Assembly (NCBI GenBank): GCA_012932295.1
Contig: JAAONU010000008.1
Location: 36,942,949 to 37,006,948, forward strand
DNA length: 64,000 nt
Reading direction: 5' to 3'
Origin: Cyclina sinensis
Lineage: Eukaryota > Mollusca > Bivalvia > Venerida > Veneridae
Made by a program: the position numbers and the translations under genes. The notes under the pieces were generated by a model that had not been told where the DNA came from, did no database searches, and saw only the letters and a program-made list of their open reading frames with translations. How positions within the stretch are numbered: the stretch's first letter is position 1; each line of letters opens with the position of its first letter. This document shows, one piece after another, positions 36,130 to 49,263 of this stretch.

Positions 36130-39100
36130 ATTCTTCACAGAGAAATGTTTACTCGAGCGTCAACGTTATTTTTTAAAATATCTAGTGTAAGTTCCAAACA
36201 TACTGCAAGTTTGTAATCTTAATAACTGTTGTGTATAATTTCATGTATGTAAGAATTCAAATCTTTCATATAGCAATTCCAAATTGCGTTCAGAATTCCG
36301 ATTTGAATTCTAGCAGGGACGAGGTATTAAAGTCAGTAAATTTAATTTTCATTTTTGTATTTACTTTTTGTGACTGGTACAATCAGGTAGACGCCCTTCT
36401 CAACTCTTTAATCCATTGCAAAACATCTACATAACTGCTGTTCCCTATTGACTCAGCTGTGCTTCTGTAAAATGCTAAAATGACCTAGAACATGTAGAAT
36501 GACTAGACAAAAAATTCATATTCTATACATATTTATCCATTTAATGACTAAAAAATACTTTTCATTTAATGTGAAGATTATCAATTTTATCCTTTTTGTA
36601 TTGAAAAGAAACTAAATAAAGGTATAAGTATTCCGTCGGTATAATATTTATTAATAATAAACGCTATTCAATTTGGTGTTAGTCTATATATCTGTCAATA
36701 AAACACATGGTAGGTGATGTCCGTTAAGTAATGAATATTTAACCAGTTAATAAGTTTCCCTACTGTCGTTTTGTCGACGTCTGTCTCATTAAACACTTAA
36801 ATTATTTGAGGCAACCCCCTGCTATTTAAATGTCCTATCTAAACAACAAATATCTTATTCGACTTAATCGAGGGTAAATTATTCATTAAAGCAAACATTT
36901 TAAGAACAGCTGAACGACTGTTACACTGACTTTATTAATAGCTATGTCTGCTTCGTTATATACCTGTAACCTATTTTGAACAGAAAATAAATAGTTTTTA
37001 TAACTGTGTCTCAGCCTTGTTTTTTCTTCGTTTGACCTGTTTTTTGTTGGTTTGTAAAGGTATATGGGGAAAGTAACAGAGAATGGTACACAACACATAC
37101 GAGTATTACACGGATATGAAAGTCTGTTACTTGACAAACATGCAATAAATTTGTAAGAAAAAAATGACACATTAATCAACAATACCTTCACTGAAAACCT
37201 TATATTTATTATTACTTTTTTTTAAATTTCTGAATTCAACTCTTTACGGCATTGTATCACTGCTTGGCTTCAACTCAAGTAAGTTACCGATCTTATTTCT
37301 TCAATTTTTCCATTACAATCAACTAAGTTACCGATCTTAGTTCTTCACATAGCTTTAAGGTAAGCTTGAATAAAACTATATTCATCATAATGAATATTGG
37401 TCTGGTACCCACTTAGAAAAGTGGGCGTGTGTGTGTGTTTTCTTTCCTCATTCTTTTTAAATAGAATCGTATGAATTACAAATGGTAGATTGTAAAGCAG
37501 GGTTTTGTTATTTAAATACTGCTAGCAGGAAAACAATACCTTTGAAAGATATAATTAAGATAAACTCCTCTCTTTATTAACGAAATAATAAACTTACTAT
37601 ATTTAGTTTGTTTAAACTACAATTTACATTTTAAAGAGTTATGGATACTAATGGTAGTAATTTGACATTAAAAGTGGAAATTTACATCAAAAACAATAAA
37701 TCAATCCAGCTTTTAGTTCATGATCTATTTTTTCTGTAAACATTTATTGTAATTTACTTTCACGCGTATTCAGGTAGCTTATCCCTTTCATAGACACCTT
37801 AACTGATTTTTTAATATTCATAATACCTGTGAAATATGCTAGTAAAAATTGTTTTCAAATAATTTCTATTTCTATAGTAGGATACAGTTATATATCTTTT
37901 TTATTTGCAATATCAACTGTTAACATTTTTAAAAGTCATTTATAGTATTGATATTGTATGTTCACACTATTAATTCTTTCTTCAGGTTATAAAGGAACTT
38001 TTCGTCGTGCACATATATGCAGCATCCATCTTGAAGATTTTGGCATCAATGGAGATGAATAAATATTAAAATGGTCATCTCTTATACTTTTTTCGCTATA
38101 TTACGATGTAATATGATAAAGCGAATATCCTATCAATGGTCTAAAACCATTTGGTTATAAACCACCAAATACAAAATAAAATTATTTTTGAGTGTAATTT
38201 CAAATTGAAAAAAAGTACTGGACCTTTCAACGATGGCACGTTGCCAAATGCAAAAGTTCCCTGCTGCCAGCGTTTCTATTAGTTTTATTATGCCTTCTAT
38301 TAGATTACTCATAAACATATTCCAGTACAGCTTATTCAAATAATAAAGTCTTAAGAAAAAAATAAGCTTTGTCACGTAATCAATTAATTATAATATAAGG
38401 CAAATAAAGTGAATGAACAGTGTCACACTGGGTTTAAATTACCTTTTTGTCCTTAAAGGTCGACAATATAATAGGTAAGTAAAACCCAGTTACGAGCAGC
38501 ACTGTGGTAAGCGATAAGAAATATCAAAGAGGACTTTGTTCACGCTGCTAGCTATAGCTCTAGACAGGTGCGTTACAATTACGCCTACATCTTTGCATTT
38601 TCTCGAACGCTCAGAACATTTACAGCGAGCAGTCATTCGTACTGCGTTGCCTCGTCCTTTATCATTTCTTTCATTTTGTAATTTGAAATTAACACGTTAT
38701 TAGTTTCAAAGATCTGTGGAATCTATTAACTAAAAAGGTACAAGACCCTAGTTTATTCGACAAAGTATGTTAAAACTTATCCGACTTTAACTTTTTACTT
38801 TCACTCAAGTCATTGCAATAACCTAATAAGGTGGTAATATATGATACAAAATAAACGTGGTCACAGAGTGTGATCAGTAGCCAAACCTATTTCAAAACCA
38901 AAATAAAACTATCAAAGAACTCAAAGCGCTGAATTGGCGTTGTGTTCATACTTGCAATGAAGGGAGGTAAGCCTGTAGAAGAGGAAGAACGTATAATGAA
39001 ATGAGTGAAGTTCCGTAGTATGTTACATATCTACGATCATTACAAAGTAGTTAAGTAAAGGCAACAACTATCAAACATGTAACCTGGAACGATAATTATG

Positions 39101-41073
39101 TTTTTCAACATGTCCGCAGTATTATAAATATTGATTAATATGGGGCCGTTTTGTCTCAGGCCGATTTATTCCGGATCGATTGTACATTAAACTGTTTTGA
39201 CCCGTTTCCAAATGAGCGGTCTCGTAGTTTAGCGAGACCCAGCTAATTAGTCATAATTGGTAATGTATTGTATATTTATGCGCGCCTGCATAACACAGAA
39301 CACCTTGTCAAGATTGTTTTCAAGAATGCATGCACAATATTTTTGTTGTGTTTGCTTTTAACTCTTAATTTCAACCGTCTTCAAGCATTATCTTATTTGT
39401 ATTCATTGTGACTGCATTCGTATATATTGTGTACTATTTCCGGCGCCTCACACCAAGTCAGTTCAGATTTCAGTCTGTCTATGACGATATTCGGTGTCGT
39501 TCCGATACCACTCAGAAAAACAGCTTAGGTTTCTTTAGTGAACTTTCAGATAAGAGTTTAAGTCAACGATGAATAGCTTCTAGACGCCACAGCTTAGAAA
39601 GCGTAAAGATCGTTTATATTAATATCACTATTCTACCTAACGTCTCAAATATTATGTAGATCGCATTATTTTAAATTGTTCTAAACATATAACTGTACTT
39701 TATTTAGTTTGAAAAATAATTAAGCACGGTTATATGAAATCGGAATCTCCATTTGATATGGAATTGTACTAAGCGTTTTAATTAATAGGTAGGAATAGCA
39801 CGTATAATAAGAAGTCCAAGTCTTCAAAGTCCTGAAAAAATATTGCTGAACAGTTGGTTCGTACACGTGCTCCTCCAACCATTTACTTTTAAGAGAACAT
39901 TTTGAGAGCGTCTGTATAAAATATAGAAAGAAAAATATAGATTCATATTTCTATACCCAGTCCCTCAAAATATTCGCTCTTAACAGAAACGCATTTTTCC
40001 ATCCATCCAGACCATCAGTGATCTGACGGTCGCAGAGTTGTCTGCCCTTAGTATACTGTCTAAACAATGCTTCCTGAAACACCGTGCTACCAACGGCGTT
40101 TCTGGGATTGAAGCGACGCCAAGCAGGTAGTTTTGGCAGTAAAAGAAAAGAGAATTAGTTCTATTGAAGGGTGTTAAAAGATATTTCTAACATCATTTTG
40201 CAAATACATTTCAGATACATCTCTATTCTACTTTTACGTTCTTTCTTCTTTTAACGCAGCTATAAGCTCTGAAAATAGTACTTCATATCTTAAAAAAAAC
40301 ATTTCGAAGTTTGTTTTGCTAGCTTTTTTTTCAACAAAACGTACTAATTTATTCTATATTTTTTATTCTAAATAAAGCAATGATTATTTGGCCTACATGT
40401 ATAGTAGATCCCAGTTTAGATCAGCCGAGCGTTACAAGGCCATCCTGATGAAGTTAGTTTTGTTAATTAAATACTTATTGCAGTATGTGCAGCAATGTAT
40501 ATTAACATCATTAAGCACTTATAATATATATTTTTTTCATCTACTGACTTAATTAATCAGTAACAAAATTGTCTAACACTGACCCGGCTTATCATTTTAA
40601 GCAGTAAAAGTTAAACAGAAATATTTAAGCTGATTTTTCAGGAAAAAAGATAAAAGGTAAAAAGAGATATTGAGATAAATTATATTTTTTTTTTCTCTTT
40701 TTCAACTTATTCTTTTTGTGTGTGTCTGTGTTGTGCTGGGCGTTTTGGTTAATGTAAGACAGGATCACGTGACATAATGGGCTCCAGAAAATCAGAACAG
40801 GCAGATGGGGAGTGCGTTGGGCGGGCTCCTTACTCTGGCATATAACTTGTATTAAAAAACACAATTATACCAATAACGTCAACACATAAAACTTTGTATA
40901 ATTTCAATAGAGGTTTGCTATACGAAATTGCAGATTCATTGCTTCGGGGCCGGGGATGCTTTCTCATATTTCTATAAAGATCTGGGGTATATCTGAAGCT
41001 TAAGATGCCACTCAAATCTTTCAAATTTTCAGTATAGATTGATATTTTGGTATTTTTCATAATTTAAGAAGCA
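36130..41073. other. Long intergenic stretch, no gene recognised
   Basis: Nothing coding can be supported. Small items include a two-copy 47-base repeat containing AAGTTACCGATCTTA (about 37,275-37,350), a GT run at 37,427-37,438 and a hairpin GTCTCGTAGTTTAGCGAGAC (39,219). Open frames at 36,886-37,191, 38,133-38,375, 40,625-40,864 and 40,830-41,060 (all minus) lack start context, domains or splice support. Confidence 0.4.
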
Positions 41074-41240
41074 TTTTAACAGGGCCACGTGTAAGTATGT
41101 TTTAGATGGATATAAGTGATCTGTACAGAGATGTGCATGGTGAGAGTAAAGAAACATTTTAACTGGGCCACGTGGAAGTATGTTTTAGATGGATATAAGT
41201 GGTCTGTACAGAGATGCGCAGCAAATCAGGTAAGGACAAC
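41074..41240. repeat. Two-unit tandem duplication, period 83
   Basis: TTTTAACAGGGCCACGTGTA (41,074) recurs as TTTTAACTGGGCCACGTGGA (41,157). Both are followed by AGTATGTTTTAGATGGATA and CTGTACAGAGATG. Confidence 0.9.
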
Positions 41241-41356
41241 ATGTCCAAAGGGCGTAACTTCTCCAAGTTTAAAAAAGAATTCGACTTATTAGATTATCTC
41301 CCTTAGATAAAGTTATGATTGTTGTTCTCGTTATTTTATGAGCGAGTTAACTGCCG

Positions 41357-41671
41357 TATACGTGTGCCGGCACGGACTTTCCGTGTTCCGGCAAAGACAC
41401 ACCAAGTTCCCGTTTCGTGTTTTGATAATTCCCAAACGCTATGATGACACGGACTTTTTCACCAAAATAAAGGAAAATTGACAGAATTGCACATTTGAGC
41501 ATGCTAATAAAGGTTATATGTTAAAGAGTTTACTTGATTTGAGAATAAAAAAGAACTTCACCAAGTAAGGACGATGCAAATACAAAGCCTTACCTCCTCT
41601 TATTGTTTTCATCCTCCGTCTTGGTGTGTCTTTGCCGGATCACGCAAAGTCTGTGTCGGCGCACGTATCAT
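41357..41671. mobile_element. MITE with about 50 bp terminal inverted repeats
   Basis: The left arm, TATACGTGTGCCGGCACGGA through CGGCAAAGACACACCAAG (41,357-41,405), pairs with the right arm, CTTGGTGTGTCTTTGCCGG through GTCGGCGCACGTAT (41,621-41,670). It is non-coding, and a short copy of the arm motif (GACACGGACTTTTTCACC) recurs inside. Target duplication is uncertain, possibly TA. Confidence 0.8.
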
Positions 41672-43550
41672 AACTCAACACGTGCTTTGTATATAAAAAT
41701 CTCTGTTTAGATTGCTTTCTAGTCGTCGGTGCAAGACAAAAAACTAAATTTGTAGTCCTTCAAAATGTTATCTTCTCAAACATGGGAAGGGGGGGGGGGG
41801 GGGGCATATAGACGCTAGTTCATTCGCCCATATATCCGTGCGTCAGTATTTCTGTCCGTTACTACGTTATTGTCAGGGTTGTTATCTTAACCGGGTTGTT
41901 ATCTGAACAACCAAAATCTGAACAACTTTAAACCTTTAAGGTTAAATCAAGAAGTTAGAGGAACACTTTGATTGCTAAGTATGTTAAATGGACTTCTCTA
42001 TCTTTCAAATTGAACAGTACCATTTATCATTTATAGGGTATAAGTTGTAAAACTACAGACTGAACAGTGAACAGTATACCTTGATCAGATTGCAGAGATG
42101 TGCAGGCTGTGCAGGTCACTAAGGCAAACAAAATAACCGCCAGCAGGATGAAGGTTAAAGGAATAACTCTATTTTTTTAGCTAGCCTTAACAGAAGAACC
42201 ATATTGAACATTTGTGATCGTCCGTCAATAAACTGCTTCAGATAGATCTTCTCCTAAACCACTTTTTTAAGGTGATGGCATGGATTTTCGTTGCATCAAA
42301 CGTTTCCAAAGTTAATTAAAGCAGAAATGTTGTTAAATGTGATGACTCATATGAAAAGGTTTCAAAAAACCTACCAGCCAATCCTTTTGCTTTTAAATTT
42401 AGGCAAATAGTCTAATTGACCTCTACAAAGATTTTCAAATTATGTCCTTTTTATCGCTTTTGACTTCACAAGCAGTCATATGTTTAACAATGAAACATAA
42501 ACGAAGTACCGATCAAATCTTTTTCTCTGAGAATTAGAGATCTAAACGTTTACATGAAGCATTGCGCAATGGACTTTGTCACAGATTGTTTAAAACAGGG
42601 GCTTTTATCAGCTTCAAATTAGTGTAAATTTTTTACACAGATGTATGCTTAAACCTAAATTCTGAGATTTTAAATAAAGCACTGCCTAGTCGATCTATAA
42701 TAATATATTACACATTCTGTATTACTGATTCCTCTTCATGCACTTACATATAATGTGAAAGGATTATCTTTAAAAAGCTTGTTTCTAACAACAGGGACCT
42801 GTGTCTTTTCATGAGGCATTTCAAAATGGACCTTTTCAAAAAATGTTTTAAATTTGCATTATTGAATTTGCATTTGTATATATTTCGAACGTTGCTCTCG
42901 AGTCATTATTCTTAGATGAAGGTTGATATGTTAACTGAGTCTTACAAAAGAAACCATAGGAGCAATAGTACTATAACATTTCATTCAACATTGCCTAATG
43001 CACAGATTATTGCATAAAAATATTATGTGTTCATTTAATGTTTTTTCTCCCTCCTCACAATCCCAATCCCACCTCAAAAATTATGACTGTTTTTGTATAC
43101 GTTACTATGAACTATTAAGCCGTCTCTACGAAATAACAATTCGCAGTTAAGAAAAAAAAATATTAAGCGCGATGTTCCATGATATTGACTGATTTGTCAT
43201 CATGTACTTTATGAAAGTTATATAATGTCAAATTAGTTCAAATAAATAAATGTCGGTCAGTCGTCAGTTTCGTTATTTATTCTTAAATGATGCGTAAACA
43301 ATCGGATGAAATTTTCACAGTGGAAAAAGGAGATTAACACAGGATGTATGCGTGTCGTAATGCATAAGTCAACATCTAATAATGATTAAGTAAATCCGTC
43401 TTAGCTGACTTACATTATATTATTCACGGAAAATAGAGAGGGTTGGTTACCCAGTTTGTTTACCATGTGTTTAACTCGTTCTAGATCCCAACTTCCTCAG
43501 TGGCTAAAAGTAAGAGAACAATGGGGTCACAACATGTAGAAATATGAACA
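41672..43550. other. Intergenic with degenerate repeat
   Basis: A homopolymer of 16 G lies at 41,789-41,804. Around 42,170-42,860 a decayed tandem repeat with GACCTCTACAAAG...TTCAAATTATGTCC resembles the 56.2 kb element. No exon recognised. Confidence 0.4.
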
Positions 43551-44323
43551 AACTAGAACTGTGTCCAAAGGACACGGATGCCCCCACTGTGCAGATGTGC
43601 TCGTAAACAAGAGCAGCTTCATTTAATGTCTACAAAATTCTGTTCTTATCATAGCATTTCAGTTGAAATTTCCTCAATTCATGTATTAATAATAAAAAGT
43701 CACCTAACTCTTGAGGCATCATATTTGGTCTTTTTACAGATGGAATACAATATTAGTGTCTGAATAAAACTGAATTTTGAAACACATGTAAAATATGGTC
43801 TCCTTTACTTCCATCTACACATTAAGGTTGTTCATCCCTGGAAGTTTAAGCAAAATCTGCCATCCGGTTTAAGAGGAGTTGCGTTCACAAAATTTCTATA
43901 TGGTATATAGTGAAAAAATCAACAAAGGGCCATAATTCTGTTAAATTTGGTCGCAGCAAAAATTCCTTCCTTTACTACCATCTACACATTAAGGTTGTTC
44001 ATCCCTGGAAGTTTAAGCAAAATCTGCCATCCGGTTTAAGAGGAGTTGCGTTCACAAAATTTCTACATAGTATATAGGGAAAACATCAACAAAGGGCCAT
44101 AATTCTGTTAAATTTAGTCGCAGCAAAAATTCCTTCCTTTACTACCATCTACACATTAAAGTTGTCCATCCCTAAAAGTTTAAGCAAAATCTGCCATCAG
44201 GTTTAAGAGGAGTTGCGTTCACAAGATTTCGGGACGTACGGAGAGACGTACGGACGGACGGAGAGACGTACGGACGGACGGACAAGTGCAACGCTATATG
44301 CTCCCAACTTTGTGGGGGCATAA
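43551..44323. mobile_element. Hairpin-ended tandem-core element (ACGG family), fuller copy
   Basis: Starts AACTAGAACTGTGTCCAAAG, with a GTGTCC...GGACAC hairpin, and continues with a unique 5' block to about 43,790. Three tandem units of about 165 bases follow, containing CATCCCTGGAAGTTTAAGCA (the last unit has CCCTAAAAG). Then an ACGG/AGACGTACGG run (44,232-44,283) and an end hairpin, CCCAACTTTGTGGG (about 44,303-44,316). Related to 10,098-10,752, which lacks the 5' block. Confidence 0.8.
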
Positions 44324-45454
44324 AAATCTCTTTTTTTTGTCACACATATATTTCTTAAACTTTTCACAAACATTGACTATTTTAAGATAAATGGGTTTAC
44401 TTCTGTGTTACAACTAGCCTCTAACGAAGATGCAAACCGCTAAATACAAACCCTTATCTACAAATGCGACGGAGACACCAACGGTTTCAATAATTTGATG
44501 ACACACCAGCTAAATGCAAATTAGCTACGGTCACGTGGGTTGTTACAATTATCTAGACAAAAGTAAAATTACTCTTAATTTTATCAGACATAAAGAATGT
44601 ATCACATGTCTGTTATAGAATAACAATAGTTGTTACACTTATAAATATCAATTCTGTTGTTCAGGTATAATTATTTTATCTTGGCAAGTGAAAATGGATC
44701 TTTAAGCAAAATATCTGCAGTTTATAAACGTTAAGTTTTCTGGTCTGCAGCAAATAGATTCGGAACCCATCGTGCTGAAATCATCCCAAAGTTATTTTTA
44801 AATGCAATTTAGTAGTCGAAAGCCTACAATCTATGCAGTACTGACCAACATCAATGTAATAGCATGCTTTTGTTTCCGCCCGAGTTGATTTTGCTGCAAT
44901 TAAACATGCTCTATTAACTTCTTATTCTTTCTTCAGACAAATGAAACAAGTTATGTCTGCACTAAGTCTCCTAGCCGAACTCACAGACTTAGTTAGACTA
45001 TATCTCAATGTTGTATAGTTTTCTTCAAACCGTATTCTACAGCAGTTGTAAACGACTAAGATGACTTTGGGTACAATGGAACACGCTTTTTGCAAAATCA
45101 TTGGGACCTGAAAATTTACTTCGCTATATCCAAAATTAGCTTTGGCTATAAAGCAAAATTTATACGTGTCTGGATATAACGAATATCGTTACATGCTTTA
45201 TGTTGACTCGAAAGTATCTATTGTAATCTATACAAGTGTGTAGATATTAAACAGAGGTTATCCGACGTAAAATTCCTCTTGGAATTATCTGTATACATTT
45301 CGAACACCCCTTTTTAATTTCTGTCAATACTTACTTGGTAACATATGATTGTTATAATTGTGCACGCCCAAATAATTTTACGCTAGAAAAAAGCTGCAGA
45401 AATGAACATGAAATAACAACAGCTGTGCTTAATATGCAATAAGATGTTTCCTTG
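44324..45454. other. Intergenic 5' of the lysozyme gene
   Basis: No exon or repeat recognised. Confidence 0.4.
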
Positions 45455-45510
45455 CAAAAACTATATAAATATAACGATTCCATAACCGTTAACACATTCT
45501 GGACGGCAAT
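45455..45510 (+). promoter_or_regulatory. Putative TATA promoter and non-coding first exon of the lysozyme gene
   Basis: TATATAAAT at 45,462-45,470 would place transcription start near 45,490. A GTGAAT donor at 45,511 could join to the acceptor TTTTCAG ending at 45,675, 20 bases before the start codon. The same arrangement (TATA, short untranslated exon, GTGAGT donor, acceptor about 26 bases before ATG) is seen at 55,515-57,416 for the paralogous leader. Inferred, not proven. Confidence 0.45.
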
Positions 45511-45695
45511 GTGAATAAATTAACTTTTCCATTTTCTTTATGTTGTTGATGTACACATCATCTATGTACAATGACTATATTAAATTCATTTTAATTTTGA
45601 TTTATATGTTGTTTTCTGAAATTAAGAGTTCAAAGAGATTGTAATATTATTTCCTAATGTTCTGTATATTTTCAGCATTCTAAAAGAGACAGAAA

Positions 45696-48600
45696 ATGAA
45701 TATTTACGTAGTGTTCTCAATGCTGCTGCTTTGCTGTTTGCTTCATCAAGGTAAGGTCTACAACGTCAGCTACATGACCTTGTCTTTTTACTAAGCAATG
45801 TACAATTCTTAATAATAAAAGTGTCAAATAGGTTGCATAATTTTGACAATCTAATTATAAGGGAGAATTCGATTCTAAATGCTCATTATCAGATAAAATC
45901 ATAATTTTGAGTAACTTTTATTCTTCAGCGACAATAGTTAAACGATTTTTTTTTATTTATATCTATTTCAAAGTGAATCAAAGATCTATAACGACATTTG
46001 ATTTACATAGACTTTTTTTCAGTATAATCTAAAATACTTCTTACATTTATTCATCATCAACTGACATCTTGGCATAAGAATTGTACAACTAATATAGTAA
46101 ATCAGTTTGTTGCATAACCTTATTTAGTTTTCTGTAACTGATAAAGGACAATAAAGGACGAACGTGAAAGGATTCTGTCAGAACAATTATATAAGCTAAA
46201 ATTATTTCAACAATACATATAACTGATTCACACAAATACGAAAAGCATATACAAATTAAAATTTTAAAAATCTTACTTTCAGCAAAGCCTCAGGCATCCA
46301 AACAAAAGTCGGATGATTGCAAGGATTCAAAAGGTAATAATGATTAACATTTAAACTATAATTCAACATAGACGTATTTAGTTTTGAAACAAGAAGCAAC
46401 AAAATCAGTTATCACAAATGAATTTTAAAATTGCTCCGAAACCATAAACTTGAGATATTTCACCTTTTAACATTCCGTTCGATTAAAAATAGAAAGAAAA
46501 TGAAAGCTTTTAAAATTAGGACTTTCGACAGACCACTTGCAACAGAGAACTTGGCTGTAAATAATGTTTGAGACCATTAAGGCTTATGTTGTATAAACCG
46601 TTTACAAACTACTTGTCAATAAAGAGCTGTGTGGGTATATTCCTTACATACATACGTATGTACTAGCTTTCAAAGATACTATTTTTTATTTTATACTAAC
46701 ACTTTCAGCCAAAACACGAAAAGATAAAACCAAACCTGTACATGATGTGGATCACAAAAAAGGTAAATATGTAGATTTTTTAAATGTATCAAACAAGTAC
46801 TACCAGGTTAACTCTTATTTTATGTAATTTTAAGTAAATTGAAACGACTGTTATACATTGCTTTATAAAGCTCTGATCTGTTCTGTTAAATACTCAGGTC
46901 ATGATGAAAGATTGTTAAAGTCATTGTTTGGAAGTGATTTATTACATGAAAATTGTTTAATTGATTCCTGAAATGATAAATTAAATGAAAATACTGAATG
47001 ATATATTGAATGAAAAAGATAATATTTAGAACTGCACAATACATAGAGATTTTAGAACTGTTAGAAAAATAATTTAGACTCAAAAACTACTTATATTTGT
47101 AACATATAATTGGGGGACATTAACGGATTATCTACCCTGAATACTCTCTGATATTACATTGGTCCTTCCATTTTGATTCCTCTGCTTTGATCGTTATTTT
47201 CCTTTTTTTTGGTATGGTGATAATTAAGCCTAATTATTGGCAACAGTGGTAGTCAGATTACACATTTACTTTAGCAACATGTTTTGTTAACACTATTATG
47301 TTTGTTGTTGATAATCCTAACTTTATATTTATAAGTGACAATTATCACAACTAAAAGTCAAGACTATCACAAAGAGAAACAAGGATAAAATTAGAGGATT
47401 CCAACTGAAAGGACTAATGTGCAATTTGGTCTACCTTTGATGTTATCTGAGTAACGGAGATAATTTGTTATCAGGAATGTCCCTCATTTATTTCAGGTTC
47501 AAATATGAAAAAAGTGATACGTAGATTTGAAGGGATCAGACTTAAAGCGTACGATGCACAACCCAATAACCCAGATGTGAATGACCTTACAATAGGTAAA
47601 CAACAACTTTACATTGTCAGTTTGTGGGTTTTTTTCGGGAAATATATTCCTCAATAGTTGTTTCATACCACGTAATCGAATATTTTTTTCTGGCTATTCT
47701 TCCCTCCAGAAAATAAGGTCAAAGAATTCTTTAAAGTTAACATTTAAGAAAAGATAGTTTATATGTTGTTTTGTAAAATTAAGAGTATGAAAGACGTTTA
47801 TACTGGATATGTATGCAATAAAGAAGTTATCTGTATATCGAGGAATCGGCTTCAACCTGAACAGACCTGATGCAAAGGAAACGTTTAAAAAGGTTTTACC
47901 AGGTGTAGACTTTGACAAAGTCAAGGCAGGCGAGCTATGTCTAACGAGGAAGCAAGCTCTAGCTCTGTTTCATGTAAGTCTTTCTATAGATGCATTACAA
48001 TGATAATGTGGTAGAAACTCATTGAAGTAGCTTAAATTGACTGACATTTGCTTGAATGCAAAGGCAGATTTTATCAAATACAACTGTAGCATGTCTGTGT
48101 CACAATACGGAAATAGGAAACACCATTCTACTAGACATGTCTGCACATTGCCATTGTAATAAATGCTTGTTTTATCAATACCTTAGCTCTATAACTGTGA
48201 GAAAACAGTTAACCAGGTAAATTGTGTTAATACAAATCGAATCTGATTATCTCCTCTTTTAATTGCTCCTTTATTTGACTTAGTGGTTGTAATCAATTTT
48301 TTGTCCAATCAAAAACTTGTTTCTATCAACTTTAATGTGAGTATATTTGAATAGATTCGCATCTACTACTAGCTCAGTTAAACAATCGAATCTAGGGAAT
48401 AGATAAAATATGATTTCAACTATTATTGTTTTTTTCCAGTACTCACACCTATTTGATTTCAATAATTCCTACATTTAAACGCTAACATAAACGTAATAGC
48501 ACTTTTTTCTTTACCAATTTACGACTTTTAGGACATGTTGGTTATTTTTAGTATTTGTATGTAGGAACCGAGACGAAATTTAATTGGTTCAGTGCAATAT

Positions 48601-49263
48601 TGTTTTAACTATACCCCTTCGATATTGCCCAGTGGTCCTATAGAAAGTTTGTGCATAATATTTCAACTCCATCTCGTGTATCATTTGTTTTGAAAAAGCT
48701 AATTTAGACAAGTTTGCAAAACAGTATTTTTTCTGAAATAATTATGTTGAGATTGCTGAAACTTGGCATATTGCAGTGTCAAAATAAACCCATACCAAGA
48801 TTGTTTAATGTATGGTTTTGTGGTCGGTTTAACCTCCCCGAAACGGGTCAATGGTTTTGAAAGAAATTGATAAGAAATTGTTTGAAATATTTTTTTTACA
48901 ATATACGTAATAGCAAAATTTTTGATGTTCATAAAAAAACCCGATTATTTGTTCGTTTTAATATTTCAGCATGATATCGACAATATATACGTACCTAGAG
49001 CTAAAAATAAAATAGGAGAAAAACTATACAACAGTTTGCCGGACAACGTAAAAACAGCGATAGTAAACGCTGTATTTAGGGGAGATCTTGGTCCTAAAAC
49101 AACTGAACTTATCAAGCAAGAGAAGTGGGGAGAAGTTGGAACCGAATATCTAAATCATAACCAGTATAAGAATGCCGAGGAACTGGGAATACCTGGAATT
49201 AAGAAAAGAATGGACTGGAATAAACGACAGTTTGATACAATGATTAAGAAAAACAAGAAGTAA
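45696..49263 (+). CDS. Secreted phage-type (GH24) lysozyme, six coding exons
   Basis: Exons 45,696-45,750, 46,283-46,333, 46,709-46,762, 47,497-47,595, 47,843-47,973 and 48,970-49,263 join to 227 residues. Residues 1-18 are a signal peptide (MNIYVVFSMLLLCCLLHQ). Residues 19-55 are a Lys-rich linker made by two short phase-1 exons. About 56-195 is a T4-lysozyme-type domain with RRFEGIRLKAYDA (62-74), LTIGIGF (84-90) and FHHDID at the exon 5/6 junction (129-134). The expected catalytic Glu is E65 and the Thr is T85. The base aligned with the usual Asp is Ala74, with D73 adjacent and a longer loop. The enzyme would cut the N-acetylmuramic acid to N-acetylglucosamine bond of peptidoglycan outside the cell, in defence or digestion. 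Phage-type lysozymes are known in bivalves and thought to derive from horizontal transfer. Introns and the eukaryotic leader exclude bacterial contamination. Confidence 0.93.
47113..47487 (+). mobile_element. MITE in lysozyme intron 3, abutting exon 4
   Basis: Starts GGGGGACATT and ends AATGTCCCTC, a 10-base terminal inverted repeat with one mismatch. The interior (for example GGATTATCTACCCTGAATAC and GGTATGGTGATAATTAAG) recurs in reverse at 50,845-51,712. The right end lies about 10 bases from the exon 4 acceptor at 47,496. Confidence 0.75.

Noticed and set aside
45696..49263. Bacterial or phage contamination as the source of the lysozyme
   Set aside because: Five GT-AG introns, a eukaryotic leader exon, animal repeats in the introns and a paralogous leader 12 kb away show it is part of the host genome.
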